Part shown: positions 1-8,109 of the stretch, piece after piece
Numbering within the stretch: position 1 is the first letter of the stretch
How the letters are laid out: each line of letters begins with the position of its first letter
NCBI GenBank assembly: GCA_028282065.1
Contig: JANQIR010000181.1
Coordinates: 1-36,258, forward strand
Length of the DNA stretch: 36,258 nt
Direction: 5' to 3'
From: Aestuariivirgaceae bacterium
GTDB lineage: Bacteria > Pseudomonadota > Alphaproteobacteria > Rhizobiales > Aestuariivirgaceae
Made by a program: the position numbers and the translations under genes
Notes under the pieces: generated by a model
What the model saw: the letters and a program-made list of their open reading frames with translations, nothing else
Told to the model about the DNA's origin: nothing
Database searches by the model: none

Positions 1-133
1 GCCAATTCCGGCGCAAAGCCCCTCCACCATACTCTCGGTATGCTGTTCGTGCCTTTGCTTGACCTTGTCACAAATTCGCTCCGTCAGAATGGTTCAACCT
101 AACTGCAAAGCGCTCTAGAATAGACCTGACTGA

Positions 134-146
134 TGCGCGCTGCGCA
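134..146. promoter_or_regulatory. 13-bp dyad TGCGC-N3-GCGCA, copy 1
   Basis: A perfect inverted repeat (TGCGC, GCT, GCGCA) lies about 115 bp beyond the stop of the leftmost AraC gene. The same 13 bp, with one identical extra base on each side, recurs at 2608-2620 upstream of the AraC pair. The copies therefore bracket the two regulator genes. An operator role is inference. No gene is seen in 1-260. Confidence 0.3.
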
Positions 147-260
147 AAGCAGGCCCGCCTTTGAACTGGAAACCAGATTGAGACTGCGGGCACACTCCAG
201 AGCCGCGAACTGGCAGAGAACTGACCTTAGCGCATGTCAGCGCGATCATTGTTTGTGTGC

Positions 261-1316
261 TCAATTGAACCAATTTGACCACTCCGTGCCCCGTTGATCC
301 TGAATGGGTGTTGGCAATGCCTGCAAAGCAGTTCCATGGGCCTTTTCGTGAACGCAATCACAAACCTCTTGAGGACTGATGCCAAATGTGTCCTTGAAAG
401 ACCGGCTGAAGTGGCATGTGGAGCCGAAACCCCACTGTTCCGCGACATCGCCGATGAATCCGCTTTTCGCGCTGCCCGCCGCCAGTTGCGCGAAGGCCTG
501 CGCCAGACGCCGCGATTTGATGAAGTTGGACACGCCACCGACCTTTGCGAAGTCGCGGTAGATCGTGGCCCGCGAAGCGCCGAACGATGTGCACAGCACT
601 TCAGGTCCCAGATCGGGATTGGCCAGATTCTCGTCAATCAGCTGCATCATGGCTAAGTATCGGGCGGCTGAGAAGCTGTCACTTGTAAGCGCATTCAACG
701 GATTCGATTTGATGACCCCCTCTACCATCTGCGCGAGGCAGTCCTCAAAAACTGCTCCCTGCTCCACCGACAAGCCGTCAAGACATTGGAACAGCTCCTG
801 GATGAAACTGCCGAGTACCTTTCCAACGGGACTGTTAGCTTTCAGGAGTAGCTGTCCGGGGTCAACTGACGGATTATAGTTTATTTTGTCGTACGGTATG
901 AAAACAGTCAGCCTTTCGCCATCTGCGTAGCATCCGGCATACTCCTGACGGTAGTCGAAAATGTGAATGTCGCCACAACCGAACTTTGACGTCATCCCAC
1001 CATAGACACCTTGCCCTCCGTGATTGAGGTAAATCCTGACCCTCACGAATTCAGTATTCGAGCGCCAGCCCTTTCCGGCTGGCCGGCTGAAGCCGTAAGC
1101 CGGACAGATACCTTGGCCGGCAATCATGGATCCCAGTCGCCAGTTGCGTTTTAACGCGTAAAAATCCTTCAGCGAATCTGGTGCAAAGAAGAAATCACAG
1201 ACGTGGAGATTGGTATCCATCCAGGCATCAAATCGACGATAGTGCTCGATGTTTGCCGTATCCATCACCAGAGCAGGCAATAGGTCAGTCTGTCCACCGT
1301 CCGCACATGAAGTCAC
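261..1316 (-). CDS. AraC-family transcriptional regulator (downstream member of tandem pair)
   Basis: DNA-binding regulator of 351 aa. Residues about 45-200 resemble the AraC ligand-binding beta domain. Residues about 218-318 form the double helix-turn-helix, with the first recognition helix around GASRATIYRDFAKVGG and the second around WGFGSTCHFSRSFKDTFGISP, which is the family signature. It starts at GTG 1316, preceded by a purine-rich GGATTTGAC. An ATG at 1265 is possible but has no ribosome site. It lies 19 bp after the neighbouring AraC gene on the same strand, so the two are probably co-transcribed. The proteins are clear paralogues along their whole length, sharing KRNWRLGS, the VRVR/LRVR block, GDIHI and the HTH. 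Both end in a Trp-rich tail (EWSNWFN here). The inducer and targets cannot be read from the sequence. Confidence 0.9.
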   Translation of the reverse strand: MTSCADGGQTDLLPALVMDTANIEHYRRFDAWMDTNLHVCDFFFAPDSLKDFYALKRNWRLGSMIAGQGICPAYGFSRPAGKGWRSNTEFVRVRIYLNHGGQGVYGGMTSKFGCGDIHIFDYRQEYAGCYADGERLTVFIPYDKINYNPSVDPGQLLLKANSPVGKVLGSFIQELFQCLDGLSVEQGAVFEDCLAQMVEGVIKSNPLNALTSDSFSAARYLAMMQLIDENLANPDLGPEVLCTSFGASRATIYRDFAKVGGVSNFIKSRRLAQAFAQLAAGSAKSGFIGDVAEQWGFGSTCHFSRSFKDTFGISPQEVCDCVHEKAHGTALQALPTPIQDQRGTEWSNWFN

Positions 1317-1335
1317 GTCAAATCCATCCTTGCAT

Positions 1336-2388
1336 TCATCTGTACCATTGGAACCAGTCGGTTTCCGGACCGGCCGAAGGTGTCATAGTGGCGTGAGGTG
1401 GCATGTCATCTGCTTTTGGCTCGCGCAACTGTCCCAGCAAGTCACTCGGGTTCACTCCGAAGTGGCGCTTGAAGACCTTGCTGAAGTGGCTCTTCGAGCG
1501 GAACCCCCACTTCAATGCCACGTGTCCGATGGCGCCGCCGACCGGCCGCCTGCTGGACAAATCCCGATATGCACGTTGCAGCCGGCGATCCTGAATGTAC
1601 TGCGCCACACCTCCTATCTTTGCGAAGTCTCTGTATAAGGTGGCGCGTGATGCTGTGAACGCCTTACACAGGCTGGTTATGCCAAGATCCGGTTCAGCGA
1701 GATGTTCATCGATGTATCGGGCCATGCATGCGAAACGGGCTGCGGCAAAACTGTCTCTGGTATAGGCATCATCAGCCGGAGCCTTGATGACGCTTTCCAC
1801 CAGACTGAGGAGGCCCTGTTCAAGAACGTAAGCATCGAAAATCGAGACATTGTCCAGATTGCTGAACAATGCTGCGAGATAACTTCCAAGCGTTCTGCCG
1901 ACATGGTCATTTGCAGGCAGGTAAACCTGCGCCGGGTCTTTTGAGGGATCATATCCGACGGTTTCGTAGGGTATGTAGACGCTCAGCTTTTCGCCCTGAT
2001 CGTAAAAGCCCACATACTCTCTACCTTTGTCGAGAATATGGATATCACCGGGACAGAATGATTGAGAAACACCGTCATAGACACCGGTTGCGCGGCAATC
2101 CGTATACATCCGAACTCGGAGAAATTCGGAGTTTGCGTGCCATTGTGATCCCGGCCCACGGTTGAAACCGTAACCGGACACGATGACCTGACCGAGTATG
2201 ACGGAGCCCAGTCGCCAATTGCGTTTGACGGCGCAGAAATGTCGCTGTTGCCGTTTGGGCAGAACAATGTGACAAAAATCGCGGTTAGACAGAACCCATG
2301 ACTCGAACACTTCCTCCGGTTCGAGGCAGGATGTATTCATCTCCATACGGGGAATTTTCTGGGGTTCCCGGCCCTGCGAATCCATCAT
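1336..2388 (-). CDS. AraC-family transcriptional regulator (upstream member of tandem pair)
   Basis: Paralogue of the neighbouring AraC protein. It has an N-terminal sensor domain (KRNWRLGS, GDIHILDKGREYVGF) and a C-terminal AraC HTH (FTASRATLYRDFAKIGG, then WGFRSKSHFSKVFKRHFGVNP). The start is uncertain. The open frame reaches a GTG at 2439, but ATG 2388 gives 350 aa, matching the paralogue's length. ATG codons also follow at 2385 and within the next 20 codons. The C-terminus DWFQWYR mirrors the paralogue's EWSNWFN, an unusual shared aromatic tail after a stretch of unconserved linker. It is the first gene of a probable two-gene operon. The pair probably arose by tandem duplication (inference). 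Confidence 0.9.
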   Translation of the reverse strand: MMDSQGREPQKIPRMEMNTSCLEPEEVFESWVLSNRDFCHIVLPKRQQRHFCAVKRNWRLGSVILGQVIVSGYGFNRGPGSQWHANSEFLRVRMYTDCRATGVYDGVSQSFCPGDIHILDKGREYVGFYDQGEKLSVYIPYETVGYDPSKDPAQVYLPANDHVGRTLGSYLAALFSNLDNVSIFDAYVLEQGLLSLVESVIKAPADDAYTRDSFAAARFACMARYIDEHLAEPDLGITSLCKAFTASRATLYRDFAKIGGVAQYIQDRRLQRAYRDLSSRRPVGGAIGHVALKWGFRSKSHFSKVFKRHFGVNPSDLLGQLREPKADDMPPHATMTPSAGPETDWFQWYR

Positions 2389-3231
2389 TTTGCTAGTGTC
2401 CAACTGTTCCCGGCAGACAGTCCCGAACAACTGAAACACACAAAGTTGAACTTACAAACGCGAGCCCGCAACAATCTGCTGCATGTAACCTTAACAAATG
2501 GCAGCGCTTTCACGAGCGGGAAAGAACCAAGCCATCGTGTTCAACGCTTCCCAGAAGCAAAGACCACACATGGCAAACTCACTCAAAATTCTAAAGTAAG
2601 GTACAAATGCGCGCTGCGCAATGAGAGATCGCCCAGGGCTGATGCAACCCGGTCCTGCTGCCATCAGCTCTGAACGATCTGCCCCCGGTCACCGATAGCG
2701 CGAAACCATTGAACCGGTGCGCCATTAGCGAAGCAAGTCCATTGCTGCCTTTTACATTTATCAGTACACGTCTCGAAAGTCGTTAGATGAGAATCTCAAT
2801 GTTTTTGTCTCTGCGTCTCATGTAAGCGCTTTCAGATGCGCAGTATGCCGAACAGGTGGATTTATCCGTGAAATCAGGCCTAATTGAAACGGTTCCATTT
2901 CGGGGAAAGATAACATTTCAAGTTAACAGTTTGTTATGAAATGTAAATTCATGCGAGATTACCGTGTCTAACTGTCGAGGTGTCTCACCGGGCTTCAGAT
3001 GTATAGTGCGTCATCTTTGCTGGTTTGAAGCTTGCGACCGTGCAGAAGTGGCCAGAGTCTCACCGGGCACAATATACTGATGATACGTATTCGCAGGGGT
3101 GAGGCTGCGCTGCAGGAGATGTGTTCCGTCTCAGAGCTGAGACATCCGGTGACCACAAATCGGTTGCCGGTCATCCGGCAGGTTTTCGTATCGGAAAACG
3201 CTGACAGCCCGGTTCCGTACCGAATTGCGAG
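2389..3231. other. 840-bp gene-free region with repeats and a dyad
   Basis: No convincing gene is seen. Short open frames here lack ribosome sites and family resemblance. Visible structure includes the 13-bp dyad at 2608-2620 and an AT-richer stretch around 2750-2960. That stretch contains an inverted repeat ACATTTCA (2913-2920) / TGAAATGT (2937-2944). A 12-bp direct repeat GTCTCACCGGGC occurs at 2982-2993 and 3057-3068. The promoter of the minus-strand AraC pair should lie at its left end. The 3' end of the ppk2 transcript falls at its right end. Confidence 0.5.
2608..2620. promoter_or_regulatory. 13-bp dyad TGCGC-N3-GCGCA, copy 2
   Basis: Second copy of the inverted repeat at 134-146, identical over 15 bp when the flanking A on each side is included. 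It lies about 220 bp upstream of the first AraC gene. AraC-type autoregulation is plausible but not shown. Confidence 0.3.
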
Positions 3232-4104
3232 TCAACTTACATCAGGAACGAAGGTCTGATCACTCAGGGGTGGGCGCACATAGCTGCCGGATGGTTGGCG
3301 CTCGGGCAGCTTGACCGGGTCTGGCGTAAGGTCTTCATAGGGAATGAGAGAGAGCAGGTGGCTGATGCAGTTCAGTCGTGCCCGCTTCTTGACATCCGCG
3401 TCGACCACGTACCATGGAGCCTGCTTAATATCGGTGTGTGCAAACATCTCGTCCTTTGCCCTGGAGTATTCCACCCAGCGGCGCCGGGATTCGATGTCCA
3501 TGGGAGACAGCTTCCAGCGCTTCGTCCGGTCTTTGATACGGCTCTGGAACCGGCGTTCCTGCTCTTCGTCGCTAATGGAGAACCAGTATTTGATGAGGAT
3601 CAGGCCGGAGCGAACCAGCATGCGTTCGAATTCGGGGCAGGTGCGCAGGAATTCACGGTATTCCTCTTCGGTGCAGTAACCCATGACGTGCTCGACGCCC
3701 GCCCGGTTGTACCAGGACCGGTCGAACAGCACCATTTCACCGCCTGCGGGCAGGTGCGGTACATATCTTTGAAAATACCATTGCTTCTTTTCGCGCTCAC
3801 TGGGCGTTCCAAGTGCGACAACCCGGCAGATGCGCGGATTGAGGCTCTGAATGGTCCTTTTGATCACACCGCCTTTGCCTGCCGCATCCCGGCCTTCAAA
3901 AATCACCGCGACTTTCAGTTCCCTCTGCCTGATCCACTCTTGCAGTTTCACAAGCTCCACCTGCAGCTTCTGAAGGTGTTTTTCGTAGGCTTTGTTGCTC
4001 AGTTTATCCTTGCGGCCAGGCATGTCCTGCAATGTCGCACGACTGTCGTCTGAGGCGCTTGCAGGCACCGGGCTTGCGCCATTGGCTCCGTGATTCTTGC
4101 TCAT
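3232..4104 (-). CDS. ppk2: Polyphosphate kinase 2 (PPK2)
   Basis: Cytosolic kinase that transfers phosphate between polyphosphate and nucleotides; PPK2 proteins mostly use polyP to phosphorylate nucleoside diphosphates. With the start at ATG 4104 (GGGGAG upstream) the protein is 290 aa, the normal size for a single-domain PPK2. Walker A lies at residues 71-79 (GRDAAGKGG) and Walker B around Asp128-Arg129 (FDRSWYNRAG). The Arg/Lys-rich lid is near residues 189-202 (RIKDRTKRWKLSP), followed by PWYVVDADVKKRARLN. Residues 1-30 are a low-complexity Ser/Ala-rich tail. A longer frame reaches 4575 but would run antisense through the neighbouring small gene, so it was rejected. The gene is divergent from that small gene, with 120 bp between starts. 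Confidence 0.92.
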   Translation of the reverse strand: MSKNHGANGASPVPASASDDSRATLQDMPGRKDKLSNKAYEKHLQKLQVELVKLQEWIRQRELKVAVIFEGRDAAGKGGVIKRTIQSLNPRICRVVALGTPSEREKKQWYFQRYVPHLPAGGEMVLFDRSWYNRAGVEHVMGYCTEEEYREFLRTCPEFERMLVRSGLILIKYWFSISDEEQERRFQSRIKDRTKRWKLSPMDIESRRRWVEYSRAKDEMFAHTDIKQAPWYVVDADVKKRARLNCISHLLSLIPYEDLTPDPVKLPERQPSGSYVRPPLSDQTFVPDVS

Positions 4105-4224
4105 TCCACTTGCTCCCCGGGGCGGCTTCCCCTGATGTGCTGCCAACGGGTTTGCGTAAAAGTATATCCGCAATTTGCCTGTGGTGGTAGACTTATGCCG
4201 CAAATCGCTTTCGGGGAGAATGGC

Positions 4225-4563
4225 ATGAGCGCGGAAGGGATCTGGACTGGAGAGGTTTATGGGCCGTTTGGCTGGGAAAATCGTGGCGTATTCGTATTGG
4301 AAAACGGCCGGGTGCTTGGCGGAGACAACCGGCAGTACACGATGGGCACCTACAAGATTGCCGATCAGGACTTTAGTGCGGAGTTGACCATCCACTACTA
4401 TGGTCCGCCACGTACGGTTTACGGCGAGGTGCGCGAGCAATTTGGCGCCAGACTGGTCGGAACTCTGAAAGATGGCGTTGTGGAGGGCACGATCGGCAGG
4501 CCGGACAGGCCGCAATACGATCTGCAGATGCGCTTGACCAAGCGGATGGAACTGCCGGTTTAG
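4225..4563 (+). CDS. GrlR-like small beta-barrel protein
   Basis: Protein of 112 aa starting at ATG 4225, with GGGGAG six bases upstream. The sequence GIWTGEVYGPFGWENRGVFV, then LENGRVLGGDNRQYTMGTY, matches the pattern I know from proteins annotated as GrlR-like or 'T3SS negative regulator GrlR' domain. These are small calycin-like beta barrels. In free-living alphaproteobacteria they occur without a type III system, so the name should not be read as a function. No secretion genes are nearby. An in-frame ATG at 4195 would add ten residues. It shares the 120-bp divergent promoter region with ppk2. Confidence 0.75.
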   Translation: MSAEGIWTGEVYGPFGWENRGVFVLENGRVLGGDNRQYTMGTYKIADQDFSAELTIHYYGPPRTVYGEVREQFGARLVGTLKDGVVEGTIGRPDRPQYDLQMRLTKRMELPV

Positions 4564-4867
4564 CGCATGTTCCAAATATGGTGAATGCGGTTTCAGGCGG
4601 CTGTCAATGCCTCATTAACCAGCCGGGGAAACGGAAAATTATGGCATGCGCGTTAGACCTTTGCATTCCATAACCGGGGGCGGTTGCGGAGTTTGCAAGA
4701 TTGACAGGGCTGACCGGGACTCCAGTAGAACAGAATGTTTTTTGGCCGAAACTGCCGAAAATTTTCGACCCTGACCGGTTCCGGGGGGCCTTGGTTGGGC
4801 GCGAAACGAGCCGTATCTGGCATATGGCGCGGCGTCATTCATTGACTGGTGCCGGAGCGGCCAGACC
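4564..4867. other. Intergenic region with possible promoter
   Basis: No gene is seen. A TTGACA hexamer at 4701-4706 is followed 18 bp later by a poor -10 candidate (GTAGAA, 4725-4730). It could drive the sensor kinase gene downstream. The -10 match is weak, so this is tentative. Confidence 0.25.
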
Positions 4868-6367
4868 ATGACACCGGCAGGGAAAATACTGCTTGTCGAA
4901 CCCCGCAAGGGCGATCAGGTCATCTTGAAGGATATCCTGACGCAGATCTACGGTGATACCGCCGATGTCACGGTGATCGCCGATTATGATCTGGGCCAAG
5001 CTTATCTTTCCGAGTGTGATGTCGGGGTCTGTCTTGTGGCCCACAAAATCGGCAGGCGCAACGGGTTGAAGTTTATCAAGACCGCGCGCGACAGGAATAT
5101 CCGTTGTCCGATGATCTTGTTGACCGATGTCGGATTACACGATGTGGATGTTGCTGCGAGCCGGGCCGGAGCTTCGGATTTCCTGGTAAAATCGGAATTG
5201 GGCGCAAGTCTGGTGGAGCGTTCCTTGAGATATGCCGCCGCCAATGCTGCGGCGCTCAATGCGCTGGCCGAACAATCCAGCCTGCTGGCCACGACACTCG
5301 ACCACACCGCCGCGGGTATTGCGGCGCTGGACGCCGACAGCACCTTGACCACATCCAACAAGCACTTCGAAACATTGTTGGAAAAGTTGGCTGCACATGG
5401 CGCAGGCGGCGAGGTTATCACCAGGCAGGCTGCGCTTGGCCGGGTGATTGCCGAACTTGGCGGTGGATCAGAATGCGAAATTGGGCTGACCAACGAAGAT
5501 GCGACGGTCTTTCAAATCCGTAGAAACCGCACGCCGCATGGCGGCAGTGTTATCTTTGCGGTCGACATCACCGCACAAAAGGCGTTGCAGGCCAATCTGC
5601 TGAAGTCCAAGGAGGAGGTGGAAGCGGCCAATCGTGCGAAGTCGTCCCTGCTGGCCAATCTCACGCATGAACTGAGAACACCGCTTAACAGCATCATCGG
5701 ATTCTCAGAGCTCATCCAGCGGACCAGCGAATGCGATCGCACAACGGACTTTGCCGATCAAATCCACCAAAGCAGCCTTCATTTGCTTGAGATCATCAAC
5801 ACAATGTTGGCCTATTCAAGACTGGAGGCAGGCGAACATCCCTTTGAGAGCAAGGAACTGCTGGAACTCGACTGCCTCGTTGAATTTTGCATCAAGCAGG
5901 TGGCACCGGATGCCTCGGCTCGTGACATTGTTATCTCCTCTCACCAGGCTCCCGGCATTATCGGTCTGCACTGCGATGCAACGTCTTTGCGCCGCATCTT
6001 TATCAACCTGTTGTCCAACGCCGTCCGGTTTTCCGAAGACGGTGGCAAGATAGAAGTCGGGTTGGAACTGCGAAAGAACGGCGCTTTGCAGGTATCGGTC
6101 CGCGACTATGGTATCGGTATGGAACCGGATCAGGTGGAGGCTGCATTTCTGCCGTTCCGCCAGCTTGGTGTTGGCTACGACCGCAAGTACTCCGGCACGG
6201 GCCTCGGCCTGCCGATGGTCAAGTCACTCGCTGCGTTACATGACGCGGAAATCTCGATTGACACGGCTCCGGGACAGGGAACCTGTGTAAAGCTCGTGTT
6301 TCCCGCAAGCAGGGTCATAACAGCAAGCTCACTCCAGATGCCAGCCAGGGTCAAAAAGTCTGCCTGA
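4868..6367 (+). CDS. Hybrid-type sensor histidine kinase with degenerate receiver domain
   Basis: Cytoplasmic kinase of 499 aa with no membrane segment. Residues 1-125 form a receiver-like domain. It keeps the switch Thr (ILLTDVG) and the conserved Lys (DFLVKSE). At the phospho-acceptor position it has Ala58 (LVAHKIGRRNG instead of the usual LVDYRLGxxxG), and the first acidic pocket is only Glu11. Residues about 137-240 are PAS-like. HisKA follows with His267 in LTHELRTPLNS, then an HATPase domain: N box LLSNAVRF, G1 DYGIGM, and FLPFRQLGVGYDRKYSGTGLGLPM, a form seen in PleC/DivJ-like kinases. The kinase core looks active, while the receiver probably cannot be phosphorylated and may act in dimerisation or binding (inference). 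No partner response regulator is adjacent, so it is an orphan kinase. Confidence 0.92.
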   Translation: MTPAGKILLVEPRKGDQVILKDILTQIYGDTADVTVIADYDLGQAYLSECDVGVCLVAHKIGRRNGLKFIKTARDRNIRCPMILLTDVGLHDVDVAASRAGASDFLVKSELGASLVERSLRYAAANAAALNALAEQSSLLATTLDHTAAGIAALDADSTLTTSNKHFETLLEKLAAHGAGGEVITRQAALGRVIAELGGGSECEIGLTNEDATVFQIRRNRTPHGGSVIFAVDITAQKALQANLLKSKEEVEAANRAKSSLLANLTHELRTPLNSIIGFSELIQRTSECDRTTDFADQIHQSSLHLLEIINTMLAYSRLEAGEHPFESKELLELDCLVEFCIKQVAPDASARDIVISSHQAPGIIGLHCDATSLRRIFINLLSNAVRFSEDGGKIEVGLELRKNGALQVSVRDYGIGMEPDQVEAAFLPFRQLGVGYDRKYSGTGLGLPMVKSLAALHDAEISIDTAPGQGTCVKLVFPASRVITASSLQMPARVKKSA

Positions 6368-6391
6368 CCGGCTTCCTGCAATACGGCCTGT

Positions 6392-6408
6392 TTGCAATTA
6401 ATTTGCAA
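6392..6408. promoter_or_regulatory. TTGCAA-N5-TTGCAA repeat upstream of amidase
   Basis: Two copies of the self-complementary hexamer TTGCAA are separated by five A/T bases in the 106-bp gap before the amidase gene. It could be an operator or a weak hairpin. No cognate regulator is identified. Confidence 0.2.
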
Positions 6409-6473
6409 GCGGTATCAACTCTGGCAGGAAAACCACTACCTGTGACCCGGTTTCACGTTGGAAAGCGGCAAGG

Positions 6474-7898
6474 ATGACCGAAACTGAGCTTTGCTACATG
6501 CCAGCGACGCAGGCGCTTGCGGCATTCAAAGCCAGGAAGCTCTCACCAGTAGAACTCCTGGAAGCCGTTATCGCTCGTGCCGGACAGGTGGAAGACAAAG
6601 TCAACGCCTTCACCTATACCCACTACGAAGAAGCCCTGGAAAATGCCCGCCTGGCGGAGGCCAGATATGCCAACGGATGGAAAACCGGGCCGTTGGAAGG
6701 TGTGCCTGTCGGCATAAAGGATGAAACCGACATCGCAGGCAAACCGACATCCAGCGGATCGTTGGTTTACAAGGATTACGTGGCGGACACCACGTTCGAG
6801 GGCAACAGGCGGCTGCTGGATGCCGGCGGAATCGTCCATGCACGAACCGCAACGCCCGAGTTCAGTTGCGCCGGTTATACGTGGTCCAGACTCTGGGGCG
6901 TAACACGCAACCCGTGGAACCTGAACTACACGCCCGGCGGCTCGTCGGGAGGGGCCGGTGCATCGCTTGCCGCAGGGACCTCGACGCTTTGCACAGGATC
7001 CGACATTGGCGGTTCGATCCGTATTCCGGCCTCCTGCAGCGGTATCGTGGGTTACAAACCCCCATACGGGCGCAACCCGGAAGATCCGCCATTCAACCTT
7101 GACTTCTACTGCCATACCGGCCCGATGGCCCGCACGGTCAAAGATGCAATTCTCCTGCAAAACGTCATGTGTGGCCCCTATGACAAGGATATCGCCTCGC
7201 TCAGACCAAAGCTGACGCTTCCTTTCGAATACGGCCCGATCAAGGATTGGAAAATCGCCTATTCCCGCGACTTGGGCTTTTTTGAAGTGGATGGTGAGGT
7301 GGAAAAGAACCTCATCGCATCATTGGATGTGTTCCGGTCCCTGGGTGCCAAAGTTGACGAGGTCGACCTCGGTTGGGGCCATTGGGCGCTGGAGGCCGGC
7401 ATCATCTACCTGGAACATCGCTTCGGTGGTCACATATCGAAGTTGCTCGACCAGGCGGATTTGATGACAACCTATGGCCGCCATTTCGCGCAGACAGCAA
7501 TGAAGTCGACCTCGCGCGATTTTGTGGATTCGCTGGAGGCGGCAGGCCGGATGTATGCCACCCTTGGCCCTATCCTGGAGAGCTACAATGTTCTGATCTG
7601 CCCGACCACCGCCTTGCCGGCGGTCCCGGCGGATTTCGATCAGTCAAAGGACACCGTTACGATCAACGGCAAAGAGGTAAATCCGTTTCTCGGGTGGGTG
7701 ATGACCACGCCGTTCAATACCTTAAGCCGCTGCCCGGTCCTGTCAGTGCCCTCAGGTCACGCCGCGAATGGAGTTCCAACAGGACTGCAGATCGTTGGCC
7801 GAACCTATTGCGATGAAGATGTTTTTCAGGCCGGCCTTGCCTATGAGACCGCCCTGGGAGGATGGTATCGGACCACCGGGGACTGCCCGGCGCTTTGA
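6474..7898 (+). CDS. Amidase-signature family hydrolase
   Basis: Enzyme of 474 aa that hydrolyses an amide bond. The Ser-cisSer-Lys triad is readable: Lys82 (GVPVGIKDETD), cis-Ser157 (PGGSSGGAG) and nucleophile Ser181 (SDIGGSIRIPASC). Length and motif order fit the GatA/amidase family. It is not GatA itself on context: no gatB or gatC is nearby, and the C-terminal half (NVLICPTTALPAVPAD, NTLSRCPVLSVPSG) is of the general amidase type. The substrate cannot be inferred. No signal peptide is seen, so it is cytosolic. It starts at ATG 6474 after GCGGCAAGG. It stands alone, 211 bp from the next start. Confidence 0.92.
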   Translation: MTETELCYMPATQALAAFKARKLSPVELLEAVIARAGQVEDKVNAFTYTHYEEALENARLAEARYANGWKTGPLEGVPVGIKDETDIAGKPTSSGSLVYKDYVADTTFEGNRRLLDAGGIVHARTATPEFSCAGYTWSRLWGVTRNPWNLNYTPGGSSGGAGASLAAGTSTLCTGSDIGGSIRIPASCSGIVGYKPPYGRNPEDPPFNLDFYCHTGPMARTVKDAILLQNVMCGPYDKDIASLRPKLTLPFEYGPIKDWKIAYSRDLGFFEVDGEVEKNLIASLDVFRSLGAKVDEVDLGWGHWALEAGIIYLEHRFGGHISKLLDQADLMTTYGRHFAQTAMKSTSRDFVDSLEAAGRMYATLGPILESYNVLICPTTALPAVPADFDQSKDTVTINGKEVNPFLGWVMTTPFNTLSRCPVLSVPSGHAANGVPTGLQIVGRTYCDEDVFQAGLAYETALGGWYRTTGDCPAL

Positions 7899-7956
7899 GG
7901 CCCGCGACCTCGGTCTTCAGCTGCTATTCCGGTATGCAGGAACGCATTATGCGGGC

Positions 7957-7970
7957 TTACGCTTGCGTAA
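7957..7970. promoter_or_regulatory. Palindrome TTACGC-TT-GCGTAA
   Basis: Perfect 6+2+6 palindrome 140 bp upstream of the first TPR gene. The second TPR gene has a related TTAC/GTAA dyad at 13549-13559 (GTTAC-C-GTAAC). The spacing differs, so a common binding protein is only a possibility. Confidence 0.3.
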
Positions 7971-8109
7971 ACATCCGTCATGGTGGATCGTTACAAGCTA
8001 TCCAGTTTTGTGTGATCGCGAAGCTCACAGCTGTTTTCGAATGCATGTGTGGGCGTGTGACGGCGCCGCGCAGGCAAGCATCAATGACCCAGCAAGCAAG
8101 AGGTGCCAG

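Noticed and set aside
3295-4053. 252-codon open frame on the plus strand
   Set aside because: Antisense to ppk2, which has all kinase motifs.
4105-4575. N-terminal extension of PPK2 by 157 residues
   Set aside because: It would run antisense through the GrlR-like gene, has no family match, and ATG 4104 with GGGGAG gives the normal length.
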